In this document: positions 51,777 through 60,641 of the stretch, in pieces | Layout: every line of letters begins with the position of its first letter | Position numbering within the stretch: position 1 is the first letter of the stretch | Source: Algibacter_G agarivorans | Lineage (GTDB): Bacteria; Bacteroidota; Bacteroidia; Flavobacteriales; Flavobacteriaceae | Length of the DNA: 64,000 bases | Assembly: GCF_039543245.1 (NCBI RefSeq) | Contig: NZ_BAABJJ010000027.1 | Location: forward strand, 1-64,000 | Direction of reading: 5' to 3' | Notes under the pieces: generated by a model | What the model was told of the DNA's origin: nothing | The model's database searches: none | The model's input: the letters and a program-made list of their open reading frames with translations, nothing else | Made by a program: the position numbers and the translations under genes

Positions 51777-52805
51777 GTCTTTGTAATCTACTTCAAAATC
51801 AAACGATTTTAAACCATTATAAGCTGGAATTTCATCTAATTTTTTTAATGTAAAATCATCTTGTTTACAACTGGGTACTAAATTCTTTTTAGACAATCTT
51901 TTAGCCAAATATTCCTGTTCAAATTGCCCTGGCGTTGGTATAAAAAAAGCTTTTTTATTAAGTTTAGCTAAGTCCATAACCGTGGTGTAGCCAGATCTCG
52001 AGATTATTAAAGTACTTTCGTTTATTGATTTTTCTAATAAACTAGAGGTCATAAAATTATAAACAGACATATGTTCATTAACCTGAATAGTTTGCTCGTT
52101 TTCCATGATGCCCTTTACAAAAATCACTTTTCCGGTATAGTCCTTTAATTCTCGTAATAGGGTTTCTTCAAGAAAAGTCCGTTGTGGTTCGGGACCTGAA
52201 ATTAGAACCATTAAATCGTTTTTAATTTCAGAATCGGTTTTAGTAAATCGACTTAGCGGGCCAATATATTTTGTAGGAATCTCAATAGATGTAGCATGAC
52301 CTAATTTTCCACTTAAATTAATCGCTCCTTCCATATCAGGAACCCAACATGCATCAAATTTTTTGATAATGTTTTGATGTATTTTGGTGCTTAGCCAAGT
52401 GGTGCTGCCACTCAAAACATGTAATTGATGCGTTATAAATACAGACGGTACTTTTTTACTTCGCACACCCAATCGGTTATCCGAAATTATACCAGCAATA
52501 TCATGATGTTCTAAAATAGATTTAACCGCTTGTTTCTCCGCATTAATAGCCTTTAAAAGCTTTGGCGAATCTTTAAGGAGCTTTATTTTTAAATGTTTAC
52601 CGTTTTTAGCATAAGTTACATTATAAGAAGGCAATTCAATAGACAGAAGGTTAGGAAATTCTTTTTGAAGTAGCGTTAAAGCAACCCCATCACTCGCAAT
52701 AACGGGCATAAAGCCTTCCATGATCAACGCTTTGATAATAGGAATGCATCTAGCAGCATGTCCAAGTCCCCAATTTAGTGGTGCAACTAAAATTTGTTTC
52801 TTCAT
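51759..52805 (-). CDS. MurG-like glycosyltransferase (GT28 fold)
   Basis: A 348-residue glycosyltransferase. The N-terminal Gly-rich loop is LNWGLGHAARCIPIIKAL, and the C-terminal nucleotide-sugar site shows ISRSGYTTVMDLAKLNKKAFFIPTPGQFEQEYLAKRL. The pattern matches GT28/MurG relatives. The acceptor and donor cannot be inferred. It is probably peripheral to the inner membrane. It is convergent with the histidine kinase, and a repeat-rich gap lies upstream. Confidence 0.8.
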   Translation of the reverse strand: MKKQILVAPLNWGLGHAARCIPIIKALIMEGFMPVIASDGVALTLLQKEFPNLLSIELPSYNVTYAKNGKHLKIKLLKDSPKLLKAINAEKQAVKSILEHHDIAGIISDNRLGVRSKKVPSVFITHQLHVLSGSTTWLSTKIHQNIIKKFDACWVPDMEGAINLSGKLGHATSIEIPTKYIGPLSRFTKTDSEIKNDLMVLISGPEPQRTFLEETLLRELKDYTGKVIFVKGIMENEQTIQVNEHMSVYNFMTSSLLEKSINESTLIISRSGYTTVMDLAKLNKKAFFIPTPGQFEQEYLAKRLSKKNLVPSCKQDDFTLKKLDEIPAYNGLKSFDFEVDYKDLFSLF

Positions 52806-52818
52806 GTTTAATAATTAT

Positions 52819-52905
52819 GGCGTGCCCCAAAAGGGGCGGGCTTTCACTGCTCGCTTCCCGAGAAAAATCGGGAGAGCTCAAACAAGCCGTTCAATCCCTC
52901 ACGCA
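52819..52905 (+). repeat. complete-looking multi-hairpin dispersed element
   Basis: Nested inverted repeats are visible. The outermost pair is GCGTG/CACGC. Inside the left end is CCCCAAAAGGGG. Then come CGGGCTT/AAGCCGT and a variable inner hairpin TCCCGAgaaaaaTCGGGA flanked by CGCT and GAGCTC. Related partial copies are at 2004-2040 and 35084-35153. The layout, a conserved frame around a variable inner hairpin, marks it as a mobile or REP-like intergenic element and not a gene. Confidence 0.6.
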
Positions 52906-52971
52906 CTTTTTTGCTAATTTCAAAGATAAGGATATTAAGGCTCGGGTATATTTGCTTAATAATAATAAATT

Positions 52972-52992
52972 CCCCGAAATTATTTCTCGGGG
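52972..52992. repeat. hairpin in the glycosyltransferase-trmB gap
   Basis: CCCCGA/TCGGGG stem with a short AT loop. It may act as a terminator-like or repeat hairpin; a T-run follows only weakly. The 303-bp gap otherwise holds only repeats. Confidence 0.45.
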
Positions 52993-53006
52993 TTTCAGTT
53001 GAAATT

Positions 53007-53030
53007 GTCATTCCCGTAAAAACGGGAATC
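53007..53030. repeat. GTCATTCC hairpin upstream of trmB
   Basis: ATTCCCGT/ACGGGAAT forms a perfect 8-bp stem, preceded by GTC. It is of the same family as the hairpin at 35025-35051. Confidence 0.6.
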
Positions 53031-53108
53031 TAAATTAGAGAATTTTGTTTCAAGAAATTCTCTACTTTTACCAAAAATAAAGTAGTAACAAGAAATAGTT
53101 AATAAACT

Positions 53109-53783
53109 TTGGGAAGCAAAAATAAACTTAGAAGATTCAAAGAAAATGAAACCTTCGCGAACGTATTTCAACCAACTAGAGACGGGTTGGTTAATTCAAA
53201 TTTCAACTTAAAAGGGAATTGGAGAACACAGGTTTTTAAAAACGATAAGCCTTTAGTGTTGGAATTAGGCTGTGGTAAAGGTGAATATTCCGTAGCCTTA
53301 GCGAAAAAATATCCTAATAAAAATTTTATTGGAATAGACATAAAAGGAGCGCGTTTTTGGCGAGGTGCTAAAACAGCAATTGAGGAAAATATCCCGAACG
53401 TTGCATTTCTGCGTACCCAAATAGAATTAATAGACCATGCATTTGCCGAAAATGAGGTGGATGAAATCTGGATAACCTTCCCAGACCCTCAAATAAAATA
53501 TAAACGTACCAAACATAGAATGACCAATGCGGAATTCTTAAAACGCTACAAACAAATATTAAAACCAGAAGGCGTTGTAAATTTAAAAACCGATAGTGAG
53601 TTTATGCACGGTTACACGCTTGGTCTATTACATGGTGCAGGACATGAAGTGCTTTATGCTAACCACAATGTTTATAAACAGGAAGGTAGCCCCGAAGAAG
53701 TGACAAGCATTCAAACCTTTTATGAATCTCAATACCTAGAGCAAAATAAACCAATTACGTATATTAGGTTCAAAATAAAATAA
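53109..53783 (+). CDS. trmB: tRNA (guanine-N7-)-methyltransferase
   Basis: A 224-residue SAM-dependent enzyme that makes m7G46 in tRNA. The SAM site is LELGCGKGEYSVALAKKYP; family blocks are NFIGIDIKGARFWRGAK, EIWITFPDPQIKYKRTKHR and LKTDSEFMHGYTL. It starts with TTG (GSKNKLRRF follows), because no ATG gives the conserved N-terminus. It is followed after 2 bp by a LysE gene. Confidence 0.94.
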   Translation: MGSKNKLRRFKENETFANVFQPTRDGLVNSNFNLKGNWRTQVFKNDKPLVLELGCGKGEYSVALAKKYPNKNFIGIDIKGARFWRGAKTAIEENIPNVAFLRTQIELIDHAFAENEVDEIWITFPDPQIKYKRTKHRMTNAEFLKRYKQILKPEGVVNLKTDSEFMHGYTLGLLHGAGHEVLYANHNVYKQEGSPEEVTSIQTFYESQYLEQNKPITYIRFKIK

Positions 53784-53785
53784 TA

Positions 53786-54415
53786 GTGGATATTACATTA
53801 GTCTTTATTCTAGGGTTGTTTTTAGCACTTGTTGGGGTTATTCCGCCAGGGTTATTAAATATGACAGCAGCCAAAATAAGTTTAAAAGAAGGTCATGTTA
53901 GAGGCATTATGTTTTCAATAGGGGTTTGCGTTATTGTTTTAGTACAAACCTATGTAGCCGCTATTTTTGCGCGTTATTTAAGTAAACATTCAGAGGTTAT
54001 AGATGTTTTGCAACGTGTAGCTTTCGTTATTTTTATTTTAATAACCGTTTATTTTTTATTTATAGCCAAACCGCAACCAAAGCAACAAATCGAACCCAAA
54101 ATTAAAAGTAAGCATAGTCGTTTTTTTCAAGGTGTTTTTTTGTCGGCTATTAATGTGTTTCCTATACCTTACCAGGCCTATATGACTATTACTTTAGCGT
54201 CATACGGTTGGATGACCTTAGACCAATTTAATATTATATCCTATGTGTCTGGTGCTGCTACAGGAACTTTTGTAATGCTATATATGTATATTTTCTTTTT
54301 CGATAAGATAAAAAGTAAAACATTGACTTCGCAAAAGAATATGAATAGAATCATCGGTGGCATCACTGGGGTTATATCTATAGTGACTTTAATTAACATC
54401 ATTAAAGATTTCTAA
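53786..54415 (+). CDS. LysE-family amino acid exporter
   Basis: A 209-residue inner-membrane protein with about six helices. The family N-terminus (LGLFLALVGVIPPGLLNMTAAKISLKEGHVRGIMFSIG) is clear. LysE/RhtB proteins export amino acids or their derivatives; the substrate is unknown. It starts with GTG, 2 bp after trmB, and is followed after 2 bp by the alkyltransferase-like gene, so it is in one operon. Confidence 0.85.
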   Translation: MDITLVFILGLFLALVGVIPPGLLNMTAAKISLKEGHVRGIMFSIGVCVIVLVQTYVAAIFARYLSKHSEVIDVLQRVAFVIFILITVYFLFIAKPQPKQQIEPKIKSKHSRFFQGVFLSAINVFPIPYQAYMTITLASYGWMTLDQFNIISYVSGAATGTFVMLYMYIFFFDKIKSKTLTSQKNMNRIIGGITGVISIVTLINIIKDF

Positions 54416-54417
54416 CA

Positions 54418-54747
54418 ATGAAATCTGAAACACTTCATTTTTTTGATAGAGTTTACGAAATCGCAAAGCTAATTCCTTATGGCAGAGTTACCAGTTATGG
54501 TGCTATAGCAAAGTATTTAGGCGCAGCCAGAAGTTCACGTGTGGTGGGTTATGCTATGAATGGTTCGCATGGAAAAGATGTACCAGCACATCGTGTTGTA
54601 AACCGAAAGGGGTTATTAACGGGAAAACATCATTTTGATGGCACAAACCTCATGCAACAGCTTTTAGAAAGTGAAGGGATTATCGTTATTGAAAATCAAA
54701 TTCAGGATTTAGAAACCGTGTATTGGGACCCTTCAAAGGAATTGTAA
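54418..54747 (+). CDS. alkyltransferase-like (ATL) DNA-repair protein
   Basis: A 109-residue relative of O6-methylguanine-DNA methyltransferase that lacks the catalytic Cys. The normal PCHRVV active site reads PAHRVV, with A57 in place of the Cys. Other DNA-binding features are kept: YGRVTSYGAIAKYLGA and RSSRVVGYAMNG. ATL proteins bind O6-alkylguanine and flag it for nucleotide-excision repair instead of repairing it directly. Last gene of the trmB-lysE-atl operon. Confidence 0.92.
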   Translation: MKSETLHFFDRVYEIAKLIPYGRVTSYGAIAKYLGAARSSRVVGYAMNGSHGKDVPAHRVVNRKGLLTGKHHFDGTNLMQQLLESEGIIVIENQIQDLETVYWDPSKEL

Positions 54748-54865
54748 ATAGTTCCTATTTTATGTAAGATTTACACATAATTACAAATCCACCTCTATAA
54801 TTCAACCCAATAACATCATAGTAAAAACTTCTAGCAACTAGCTTCTATCTTCCAGCTTTATTGTA

Positions 54866-54873
54866 TATATTTG
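54866..54873 (+). promoter_or_regulatory. -7 promoter element for the mrp-nifU operon
   Basis: TATATTTG is a perfect TAnnTTTG match, 27 bp upstream of the mrp ATG. Confidence 0.68.
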
Positions 54874-54900
54874 CCTTTAGAATGATTCTTAATAAAAGAA

Positions 54901-56037
54901 ATGAAACTTAATAAACAAGATATATTAAAAGCGCTTGAAAGTATTACTGTTCCTGGTGAAGGGCAAAATATGGTAGAAAGCGGAGCGGTTAAAAACGTCA
55001 TCACTTTTGGCGATGAGGTTATTGTAGATATCACAATACAGAACCCAAGCTTGCAAGCTAAAAAACGTACAGAAGTTGATATACTTAAAACTATTCATGA
55101 GCAGGTTTATGAAAAGGCTAAAATAACAGTTAATGTAAAAGTTGAAGCACCTGAAAAACCAAAAGCTAATGTTATAAAAGGAAAGCCTGTTCCTGGTCTT
55201 CGAAATATAATTGCTATAGCATCAGGTAAAGGGGGTGTTGGAAAATCTACAGTTACTGCAAATCTTGCCGTTACTTTAGCAAAAATGGGCTTTAAAGTGG
55301 GGGTTTTAGATGCCGATATTTATGGGCCATCTATTCCAATAATGTTTGATGTGGTAGCCGAAAAACCTTTAGCGGTAAACATTGATGGGAAATCTAAAAT
55401 GAAACCTGTAGAGAACTATGGGGTTAAAATATTGTCTATCGGGTTTTTTACACAACCTGATCAAGCGGTAGTTTGGAGAGGACCAATGGCTGCAAAAGCA
55501 TTAAATCAAATGATTTTTGATGCACATTGGGGCGAACTTGATTTCTTATTACTCGATTTGCCTCCTGGAACTGGCGATATTCATTTAAGTATTATGCAAT
55601 CTTTACCAATAACGGGAGCAGTTGTGGTTAGCACGCCTCAAAATGTGGCACTGGCTGATGCTAAAAAAGGTGTGTCCATGTTTCAGCAAGAAAGTATAAA
55701 TGTTCCTGTTTTAGGAATTATAGAAAATATGGCGTATTTTACTCCTGCCGAATTACCAGATAATAAATATTTTATCTTTGGAAAAGAAGGCGCTAAAAAC
55801 CTTGCAGATGATTTAAAAGTGCCATTTTTAGGTGAATTACCATTAGTGCAAAGTATAAGAGAAGCTGGGGATGTTGGTCGTCCGGCAGCATTACAAACAG
55901 CAACACCATTAGAAAAGGCTTTTGAGGAAATAACTCAAAATGTAGTTCAAGAAGTTGTAAGACGAAATGACGATTTACCACCTACCGAAGCCATTAAAAT
56001 TACAACTATGGCAGGTTGTGCAGCAGTAAAAAAATAA
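54901..56037 (+). CDS. Mrp/NBP35-family ATP-binding Fe-S carrier (ApbC-like), lacking the CPxC motif
   Basis: A 378-residue cytosolic P-loop ATPase. An N-terminal DUF59 domain (about 5-85) precedes the deviant Walker A IASGKGGVGKSTV and the LDADIYGPSIPIMF, LLLDLPPGTGD and VVVSTPQNVALADAKKG blocks. In most Mrp proteins a CPxC pair after the ENMAYF segment bridges the bound cluster. Here that site reads FTPAELPDNKY, and the whole protein has only one Cys, at residue 373. Cluster binding by this protein alone is therefore uncertain. It is 3 bp before a NifU-domain gene, which could provide the cluster ligands. Confidence 0.88.
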   Translation: MKLNKQDILKALESITVPGEGQNMVESGAVKNVITFGDEVIVDITIQNPSLQAKKRTEVDILKTIHEQVYEKAKITVNVKVEAPEKPKANVIKGKPVPGLRNIIAIASGKGGVGKSTVTANLAVTLAKMGFKVGVLDADIYGPSIPIMFDVVAEKPLAVNIDGKSKMKPVENYGVKILSIGFFTQPDQAVVWRGPMAAKALNQMIFDAHWGELDFLLLDLPPGTGDIHLSIMQSLPITGAVVVSTPQNVALADAKKGVSMFQQESINVPVLGIIENMAYFTPAELPDNKYFIFGKEGAKNLADDLKVPFLGELPLVQSIREAGDVGRPAALQTATPLEKAFEEITQNVVQEVVRRNDDLPPTEAIKITTMAGCAAVKK

Positions 56038-56040
56038 TAG

Positions 56041-56283
56041 ATGACTTCAGAAGAACTAAGATTAAATGTAGAAAAAGCGTTAGACGAAATCCGTCCGTTT
56101 TTACAAAGTGATGGTGGTGATATATCTTTATTGTCTATTGAAAATGATAATCTAGTTAAGGTGCAACTTCAAGGTGCCTGTGTAGGTTGTAGTGTCAATC
56201 AAATGACACTTAAATCTGGTGTAGAAATGACTATAAAAAAATATGCACCACAAATAGAACAGGTTATTAATATTGATGCATAA
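56041..56283 (+). CDS. NifU C-terminal-domain Fe-S scaffold protein
   Basis: An 80-residue Nfu-type protein. C47 and C50 in GACVGCSVNQMTLKSG bind a [4Fe-4S] cluster between two subunits. LQSDGGDISLLSIENDN is the family N-terminal part. It is co-transcribed with the Mrp-like ATPase and ends in a strong terminator, so it probably acts with that protein to deliver clusters. Confidence 0.93.
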   Translation: MTSEELRLNVEKALDEIRPFLQSDGGDISLLSIENDNLVKVQLQGACVGCSVNQMTLKSGVEMTIKKYAPQIEQVINIDA

Positions 56284-56343
56284 ACTAGAAGTTCACTTCA
56301 TAGCAATTTCTTTGGTTAAATAAGAATTAACCAAATTATTAAT

Positions 56344-56389
56344 AAAAATCATTCCCCATGCTGTATTCATAGCATAGAGAATGATTTTT
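56344..56389 (+). terminator. terminator after the NifU-domain gene
   Basis: An 11-bp outer stem AAAAATCATTC/GAATGATTTTT encloses a smaller ATGCT/AGCAT stem. It lies between the convergent NifU and nifJ genes and may serve both. Confidence 0.85.
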
Positions 56390-56415
56390 GTTTAAACAAA
56401 GTTTCTTAAAGAATA

Positions 56416-59400
56416 TTACATATCTCTATAAAGCTCTAGACGTTCCCATTTAGAATTAACTTCAGTTTGAGCTTGTTCAAGAAGTTGAGCCCCTAGTTCT
56501 GCATCGTCTTTCACAACTCTAGTAAATCGTGTTTCATTGTACATAAAGTCTTTTAGAGGAATTGAAGGCGCTTTAGAGTCTAATTTAAACTTCTTGCCTT
56601 TTGGCTTAGAAGGGTTAAATCTAAATAATGGCCAATAGCCACTTTCTACCGCTTTTTCTTGTTGTGAAGCGCCATCTGCTAGATCATACCCATGTTCTCC
56701 ACAATGGGAGTACGCAATTATTATTGATGGTCCGGGATATGCTTCAGCCTCTTCAATAGCCTTAAGCGTTTGAAGGTCTTTGGCTCCTATGGCGATTTGA
56801 GCAACATAAACATTTTCATAAGAAACGGCCTGTAACGCTAAACTCTTCTTGCTAGTTCGTTTACCAGAAACCGAGAATTTCGCACTTGCTCCTAATGGTG
56901 TAGCTTTAGATGTTTGTCCGCCAGTGTTCGAATACACTTCGGTGTCCAATACCATAATGTTGATATCCTCACCTGTAGCTAAGATGTGATCTACACCGCC
57001 ATATCCAATATCGTATGCCCAACCATCTCCACCTAAAATCCACACTGATTTTTTACGTAGATATTCAGTGAGTTGAGATAATTTTTTTGCTTTATCATTA
57101 TTGATATTAGCTAGTTTGATTTTTAATTTATCTAAGTTTTTGAAGTTTTCCGCTTTTTCAGTTTCCGTTTTTTCAGGATTATTCAATATAGCATCCACGA
57201 AATCAGTTCCAATTTCATTTTTAATTGATTTAAGTAAGTTTACGGCAATTTCTTGTTTCTTACTTAATGCTAATTTCATCCCTAAACCAAATTCGGCATT
57301 GTCTTCAAATAAAGAATTAGCCCAAGCAGGACCGCGTCCAAATTCATTGGTTTTATATGGTGTTGTTGGTAAATTACCCCCATAAATTGAAGAGCATCCA
57401 GTTGCATTTGCAATCAATATACTATCTCCATAAAGTTGTGTTAGTAATTTAATATATGGTGTTTCACCACAACCAGAACACGCCCCAGAGAATTCGAATA
57501 AAGGCTCTAGGAATTGAGATCCTTTTACGTTTGTTATTTGTAACTCCGTTCTATTATAATCAGGTAAACCAATAAAGTAATCCCAATTTACATCTTCTAC
57601 TGTTTCCACTTCAAGCTTTTTATGCATATTAATAGCTTTAAAGTCGGGGTCTTCCTTGCTCACAGCAGGACAAACAGCAACACAAAGGTCGCAACCTGTA
57701 CAGTCTTGAGGAGATACTTGTAGCACATAAGATTCTTCATCTTTATTAAAAGGCCTACCCTTGGCAGAAACGGATTGTAATGTTGCTGGAGCGGATGTTA
57801 ATTCATCATTTCTAACAACTTTTGCTCTAATGGCAGCATGCGGACAAATAGCAACACATTTATTACATTGTGTGCATAAATTTATATCATCCCAGACTGG
57901 AACCGTATCAGCAATACCACTTTTTTCGTATTGACTAGTTCCTGTTGGGAATGTGCCATCTACTGGGAATGCGCTTACAGGTAGTTCATCTCCAAATCCA
58001 CCTAATATTTTTTCCAGTACTTCAGTAACAAAGCCATCTGGTGCATTGTGCATGGCGGTTTCTAAATGCCTTTCGCTGGTAACTTCTTTTGGGTAATCTA
58101 CTTGTTCAAGGTTAGCAAGAGAATTATCAACTGCCGTAAAATTCATTTTAACTATGCTTTCTCCTTTATGAGAATAAGACTTTACAATGGCATCTTTAAT
58201 GCGTTGGATAGCTTGCTCTTTTGGTAAAATACCTGAAATTGCAAAGAAGCAAGTTTGTAATACGGTATTTGTACGTTTGCCAAGATTGGATTCTGCTGCT
58301 ACTTTCGTAGCATCAATCACATAGAAATTAGCTTCTTTATCAATAATTTCTTTTTGAATTCGCTTTGGTAAATGATTCCAAATTTCATCTTTGGAATATG
58401 GTGAGTTTAACAAGAAGGTGCCTCCATGTTTTAAATCACCAACCATATTATACTTTTTAATAAACTTATATTGATGACTAGCAATAAAATCTGCTTTATC
58501 AATTAAGTATGAAGAGTATATTGGCTTTGGTCCAAAACGCAAGTGAGAAATGGTTTGAGCTCCTGCTTTTTTAGAGTCGTAAACAAAGTATCCTTGTACA
58601 AAATTATCCGTAGTGTCTCCAATAATTTTAATGGAGTTTTTATTAGCACCAACAGTACCATCAGATCCTAAACCGTAGAACATACAATTAATGGTATGAC
58701 GTTCTATTGTAAAAGAATCGTCTATTGGTAAACTTGTAAAAGTAACATCGTCATTAATACCAACGGTAAAATGATTTTTTGGTTTGTTATCCAATAATTC
58801 GTCATAAACACCTTTAACCATTTGAGGCGTAAACTCTTTTGAGGATAAACCATAGCGACCGCCAACAACAATTGGCATGTCTCTGTCGCTTTCGTTTAAT
58901 GCGGTAATAACATCTTGGTATAGCGGTTCGCCAACACTTCCAGGTTCTTTAGTTCTGTCTAGAACTGCTATTTTTTTAACGGTTTCAGGCAACTCATTAA
59001 CAAAGTGTTTAATCGAAAACGGTCTAAACAAACGCACAAATAATACCCCTACTTTTTCGCCGTTTTTAACCATGGCTTCCACGGTTTCTCGAGCAGCTCC
59101 TTCGCCAGAACCCATGAGTATAATAACACGTTCTGCCTCTGGATGGCCTTCATAATAGAATAAACTATATCTACGACCAGTATGCTCATAGAATTCATTC
59201 ATTGTTTCTTCAACAATACCTGGAACTTTTTCGTAAAATGTATTGGCGGCCTCTCTTGCTTGGAAGAATACATCTGGGTTTTGAGACGTGCCTCTAATCA
59301 CTGGGTGGTCTGGATCTAGTGAGCGTTTTTTGTGCTCCATAATAGCATCTTCTGGCATCATAGCAGTAATAACATCATCAGTAATGCCATCTATTTTAGA

Positions 59401-59946
59401 AATCTCATGAGACGTTCTAAAGCCGTCAAAAATATTTAGGAAAGGCACTCTGGATTTTAATGTTGCTACTTGAGAAATGAGCGCAAAATCGTGTGCTTCT
59501 TGAACAGATCCGCCAAATAGCATGGAGAACCCTGTTTGCCTGGCAGCCATAACATCTGAATGGTCACCAAAAATTGAAAGGGCATGTGTTGCAACTGTTC
59601 TTGCTGCCACGTGTATTACAGAAGGTAATAATTCGCCTGCCATTTTATACATATTGGGAATCATTAATAACAATCCCTGCGATGCTGTAAATGTGGTTGT
59701 TAATGCGCCTGCTTGTAATGAACCATGAACGGCTCCAGCAGCGCCACCTTCGCTCTGCATTTCAACAATTCTTGGGATATTGTCCCAAATGTTTGTCTGT
59801 CCTTTTGAGCTGTAAACATCTACGTGTTCGCCCATAGGCGATGCGGGTGTTATGGGGTAAATAGCACACACCTCATTTGTTTTATGAGCAACTCTGGCAA
59901 CAGCCTCATTTGCATCACAAATTAGTTTTGGAAAATCTTTTTTCAT
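56416..59946 (-). CDS. nifJ: pyruvate:ferredoxin (flavodoxin) oxidoreductase
   Basis: A 1176-residue single-chain PFOR that converts pyruvate and CoA to acetyl-CoA and CO2 and reduces ferredoxin. Order of domains: substrate domain (IYPITPASPMGEHVD), gamma-like and CoA domains (HDFALISQVATLKSRVPFLNI), a 2x[4Fe-4S] domain (CTQCNKCVAICPHAA and CTGCDLCVAVCPAV), and the thiamine-diphosphate domain with ACSGCGETPYIKLL and GGDGWAYDIGYGGVDH. An ATG 10 codons upstream does not match the family, so the start at 59946 (MKKDFPKLICDANEA) is used. Its own promoter carries an FNR-like site. It needs thiamine diphosphate (thiL) and Fe-S clusters (suf). Confidence 0.94.
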   Translation of the reverse strand: MKKDFPKLICDANEAVARVAHKTNEVCAIYPITPASPMGEHVDVYSSKGQTNIWDNIPRIVEMQSEGGAAGAVHGSLQAGALTTTFTASQGLLLMIPNMYKMAGELLPSVIHVAARTVATHALSIFGDHSDVMAARQTGFSMLFGGSVQEAHDFALISQVATLKSRVPFLNIFDGFRTSHEISKIDGITDDVITAMMPEDAIMEHKKRSLDPDHPVIRGTSQNPDVFFQAREAANTFYEKVPGIVEETMNEFYEHTGRRYSLFYYEGHPEAERVIILMGSGEGAARETVEAMVKNGEKVGVLFVRLFRPFSIKHFVNELPETVKKIAVLDRTKEPGSVGEPLYQDVITALNESDRDMPIVVGGRYGLSSKEFTPQMVKGVYDELLDNKPKNHFTVGINDDVTFTSLPIDDSFTIERHTINCMFYGLGSDGTVGANKNSIKIIGDTTDNFVQGYFVYDSKKAGAQTISHLRFGPKPIYSSYLIDKADFIASHQYKFIKKYNMVGDLKHGGTFLLNSPYSKDEIWNHLPKRIQKEIIDKEANFYVIDATKVAAESNLGKRTNTVLQTCFFAISGILPKEQAIQRIKDAIVKSYSHKGESIVKMNFTAVDNSLANLEQVDYPKEVTSERHLETAMHNAPDGFVTEVLEKILGGFGDELPVSAFPVDGTFPTGTSQYEKSGIADTVPVWDDINLCTQCNKCVAICPHAAIRAKVVRNDELTSAPATLQSVSAKGRPFNKDEESYVLQVSPQDCTGCDLCVAVCPAVSKEDPDFKAINMHKKLEVETVEDVNWDYFIGLPDYNRTELQITNVKGSQFLEPLFEFSGACSGCGETPYIKLLTQLYGDSILIANATGCSSIYGGNLPTTPYKTNEFGRGPAWANSLFEDNAEFGLGMKLALSKKQEIAVNLLKSIKNEIGTDFVDAILNNPEKTETEKAENFKNLDKLKIKLANINNDKAKKLSQLTEYLRKKSVWILGGDGWAYDIGYGGVDHILATGEDINIMVLDTEVYSNTGGQTSKATPLGASAKFSVSGKRTSKKSLALQAVSYENVYVAQIAIGAKDLQTLKAIEEAEAYPGPSIIIAYSHCGEHGYDLADGASQQEKAVESGYWPLFRFNPSKPKGKKFKLDSKAPSIPLKDFMYNETRFTRVVKDDAELGAQLLEQAQTEVNSKWERLELYRDM

Positions 59947-60078
59947 AATATGATATCTTATTAATAAAATTCGCAAAAAGTCATATTAAGACGCTTTGCA
60001 AAATCTCTAATTGTGTATAGACCTAACAAGATTTTTATTATGGACCAAAACCTATAGGCCATTCGAATAAACTGACTA

Positions 60079-60086
60079 TAAAGTTA
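60079..60086 (-). promoter_or_regulatory. -7-like promoter element for nifJ
   Basis: On the minus strand TAACTTTA differs from TAnnTTTG only in its last base. It lies 22 bp downstream of the FNR-like palindrome. The ferredoxin and korA promoters have the same final A and the same spacing. Confidence 0.6.
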
Positions 60087-60108
60087 AATATGATATAGCA
60101 AATAGATT

Positions 60109-60122
60109 ATGATAATTATCAT
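60109..60122. promoter_or_regulatory. FNR/CRP-type operator upstream of nifJ
   Basis: ATGATAATTATCAT is a perfect palindrome of the form TGAT-N4-ATCA, extended to 16 bp by an outer T-A pair. From its centre to the predicted start of transcription is about 40 bases, the class II activator position for FNR/CRP proteins. The regulator itself is not in the window. Confidence 0.65.
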
Positions 60123-60139
60123 ATGAACGTGATAATTAA

Positions 60140-60178
60140 AAAAAAAAATTAAGGGTTTCATAAAATTATGGAACCCTC
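60140..60178 (-). terminator. terminator of the ferredoxin gene
   Basis: On the minus strand the stem AGGGTTCCATAA/TTATGAAACCCT (one G-T pair) is followed by a long T-run. It separates the ferredoxin transcript from nifJ. Confidence 0.82.
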
Positions 60179-60269
60179 AATTTTTGCGTATAATTTCAAC
60201 TATTATAAAATTGAAATATTACACGGAAAAGAAACTCTAAATGATTAGAAATCATCGTTTTTTAAAATG

Positions 60270-60620
60270 TCACTCTGCGTGCAACCAAGCTTTTTTCTTT
60301 AACAAAGCTTCTTCGGTTTCAACATGATTCTCATCAGGTATACAACAGTCAACAGGACATACTGATGCACATTGTGGTTCATCATGAAACCCTTTACATT
60401 CTGTGCATTTATCTGGTACAATAAAATAAAATTCATCAGATATGGGTTCGTTCATAGCATCAGCATCTACTTCGTCTCCATTTGGAAGGGTTACCATGCC
60501 ACTTAACTCAGTTTCATCTGCATACGCCCATTCTTGGTCGGGCTCGTAAATCGCATTATTAGGACATTCTACAATACATGCGTCACAATTAATGCATTCG
60601 TCGGTTATAATAATCGCCAT
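60270..60620 (-). CDS. 2x[4Fe-4S] ferredoxin
   Basis: A 116-residue ferredoxin. The first cluster motif is C9-x2-C12-x2-C15-x3-C19 (ECINCDACIVECP), and the second region reads CTECKGFHDEPQCASVCPVDCC, an Alvin-like motif with an insertion between the first and second pairs of Cys. An acidic linker (about 30-70) suits electron transfer to large partner enzymes. It lies between nifJ and korAB, so it is probably the electron acceptor for both. Its promoter shares an FNR-like site with korA. Confidence 0.9.
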   Translation of the reverse strand: MAIIITDECINCDACIVECPNNAIYEPDQEWAYADETELSGMVTLPNGDEVDADAMNEPISDEFYFIVPDKCTECKGFHDEPQCASVCPVDCCIPDENHVETEEALLKKKAWLHAE

Positions 60621-60641
60621 AATTTAAATTTTTTATATAAG

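Larger units (their letters stand above)
59947..60269. other. nifJ promoter region and ferredoxin terminator
   Basis: No gene is present in this 323-bp gap. It contains, from right to left, the ferredoxin terminator, an FNR/CRP-type palindrome, a TAACTTTA -7-like element, and a leader of about 130 bases for nifJ. Confidence 0.7.

Noticed and set aside
52806..53108. Replication origin or phage attachment site because of many palindromes
   Set aside because: The palindromes recur at other loci of the window and no DnaA boxes, integrase or tRNA gene is present.
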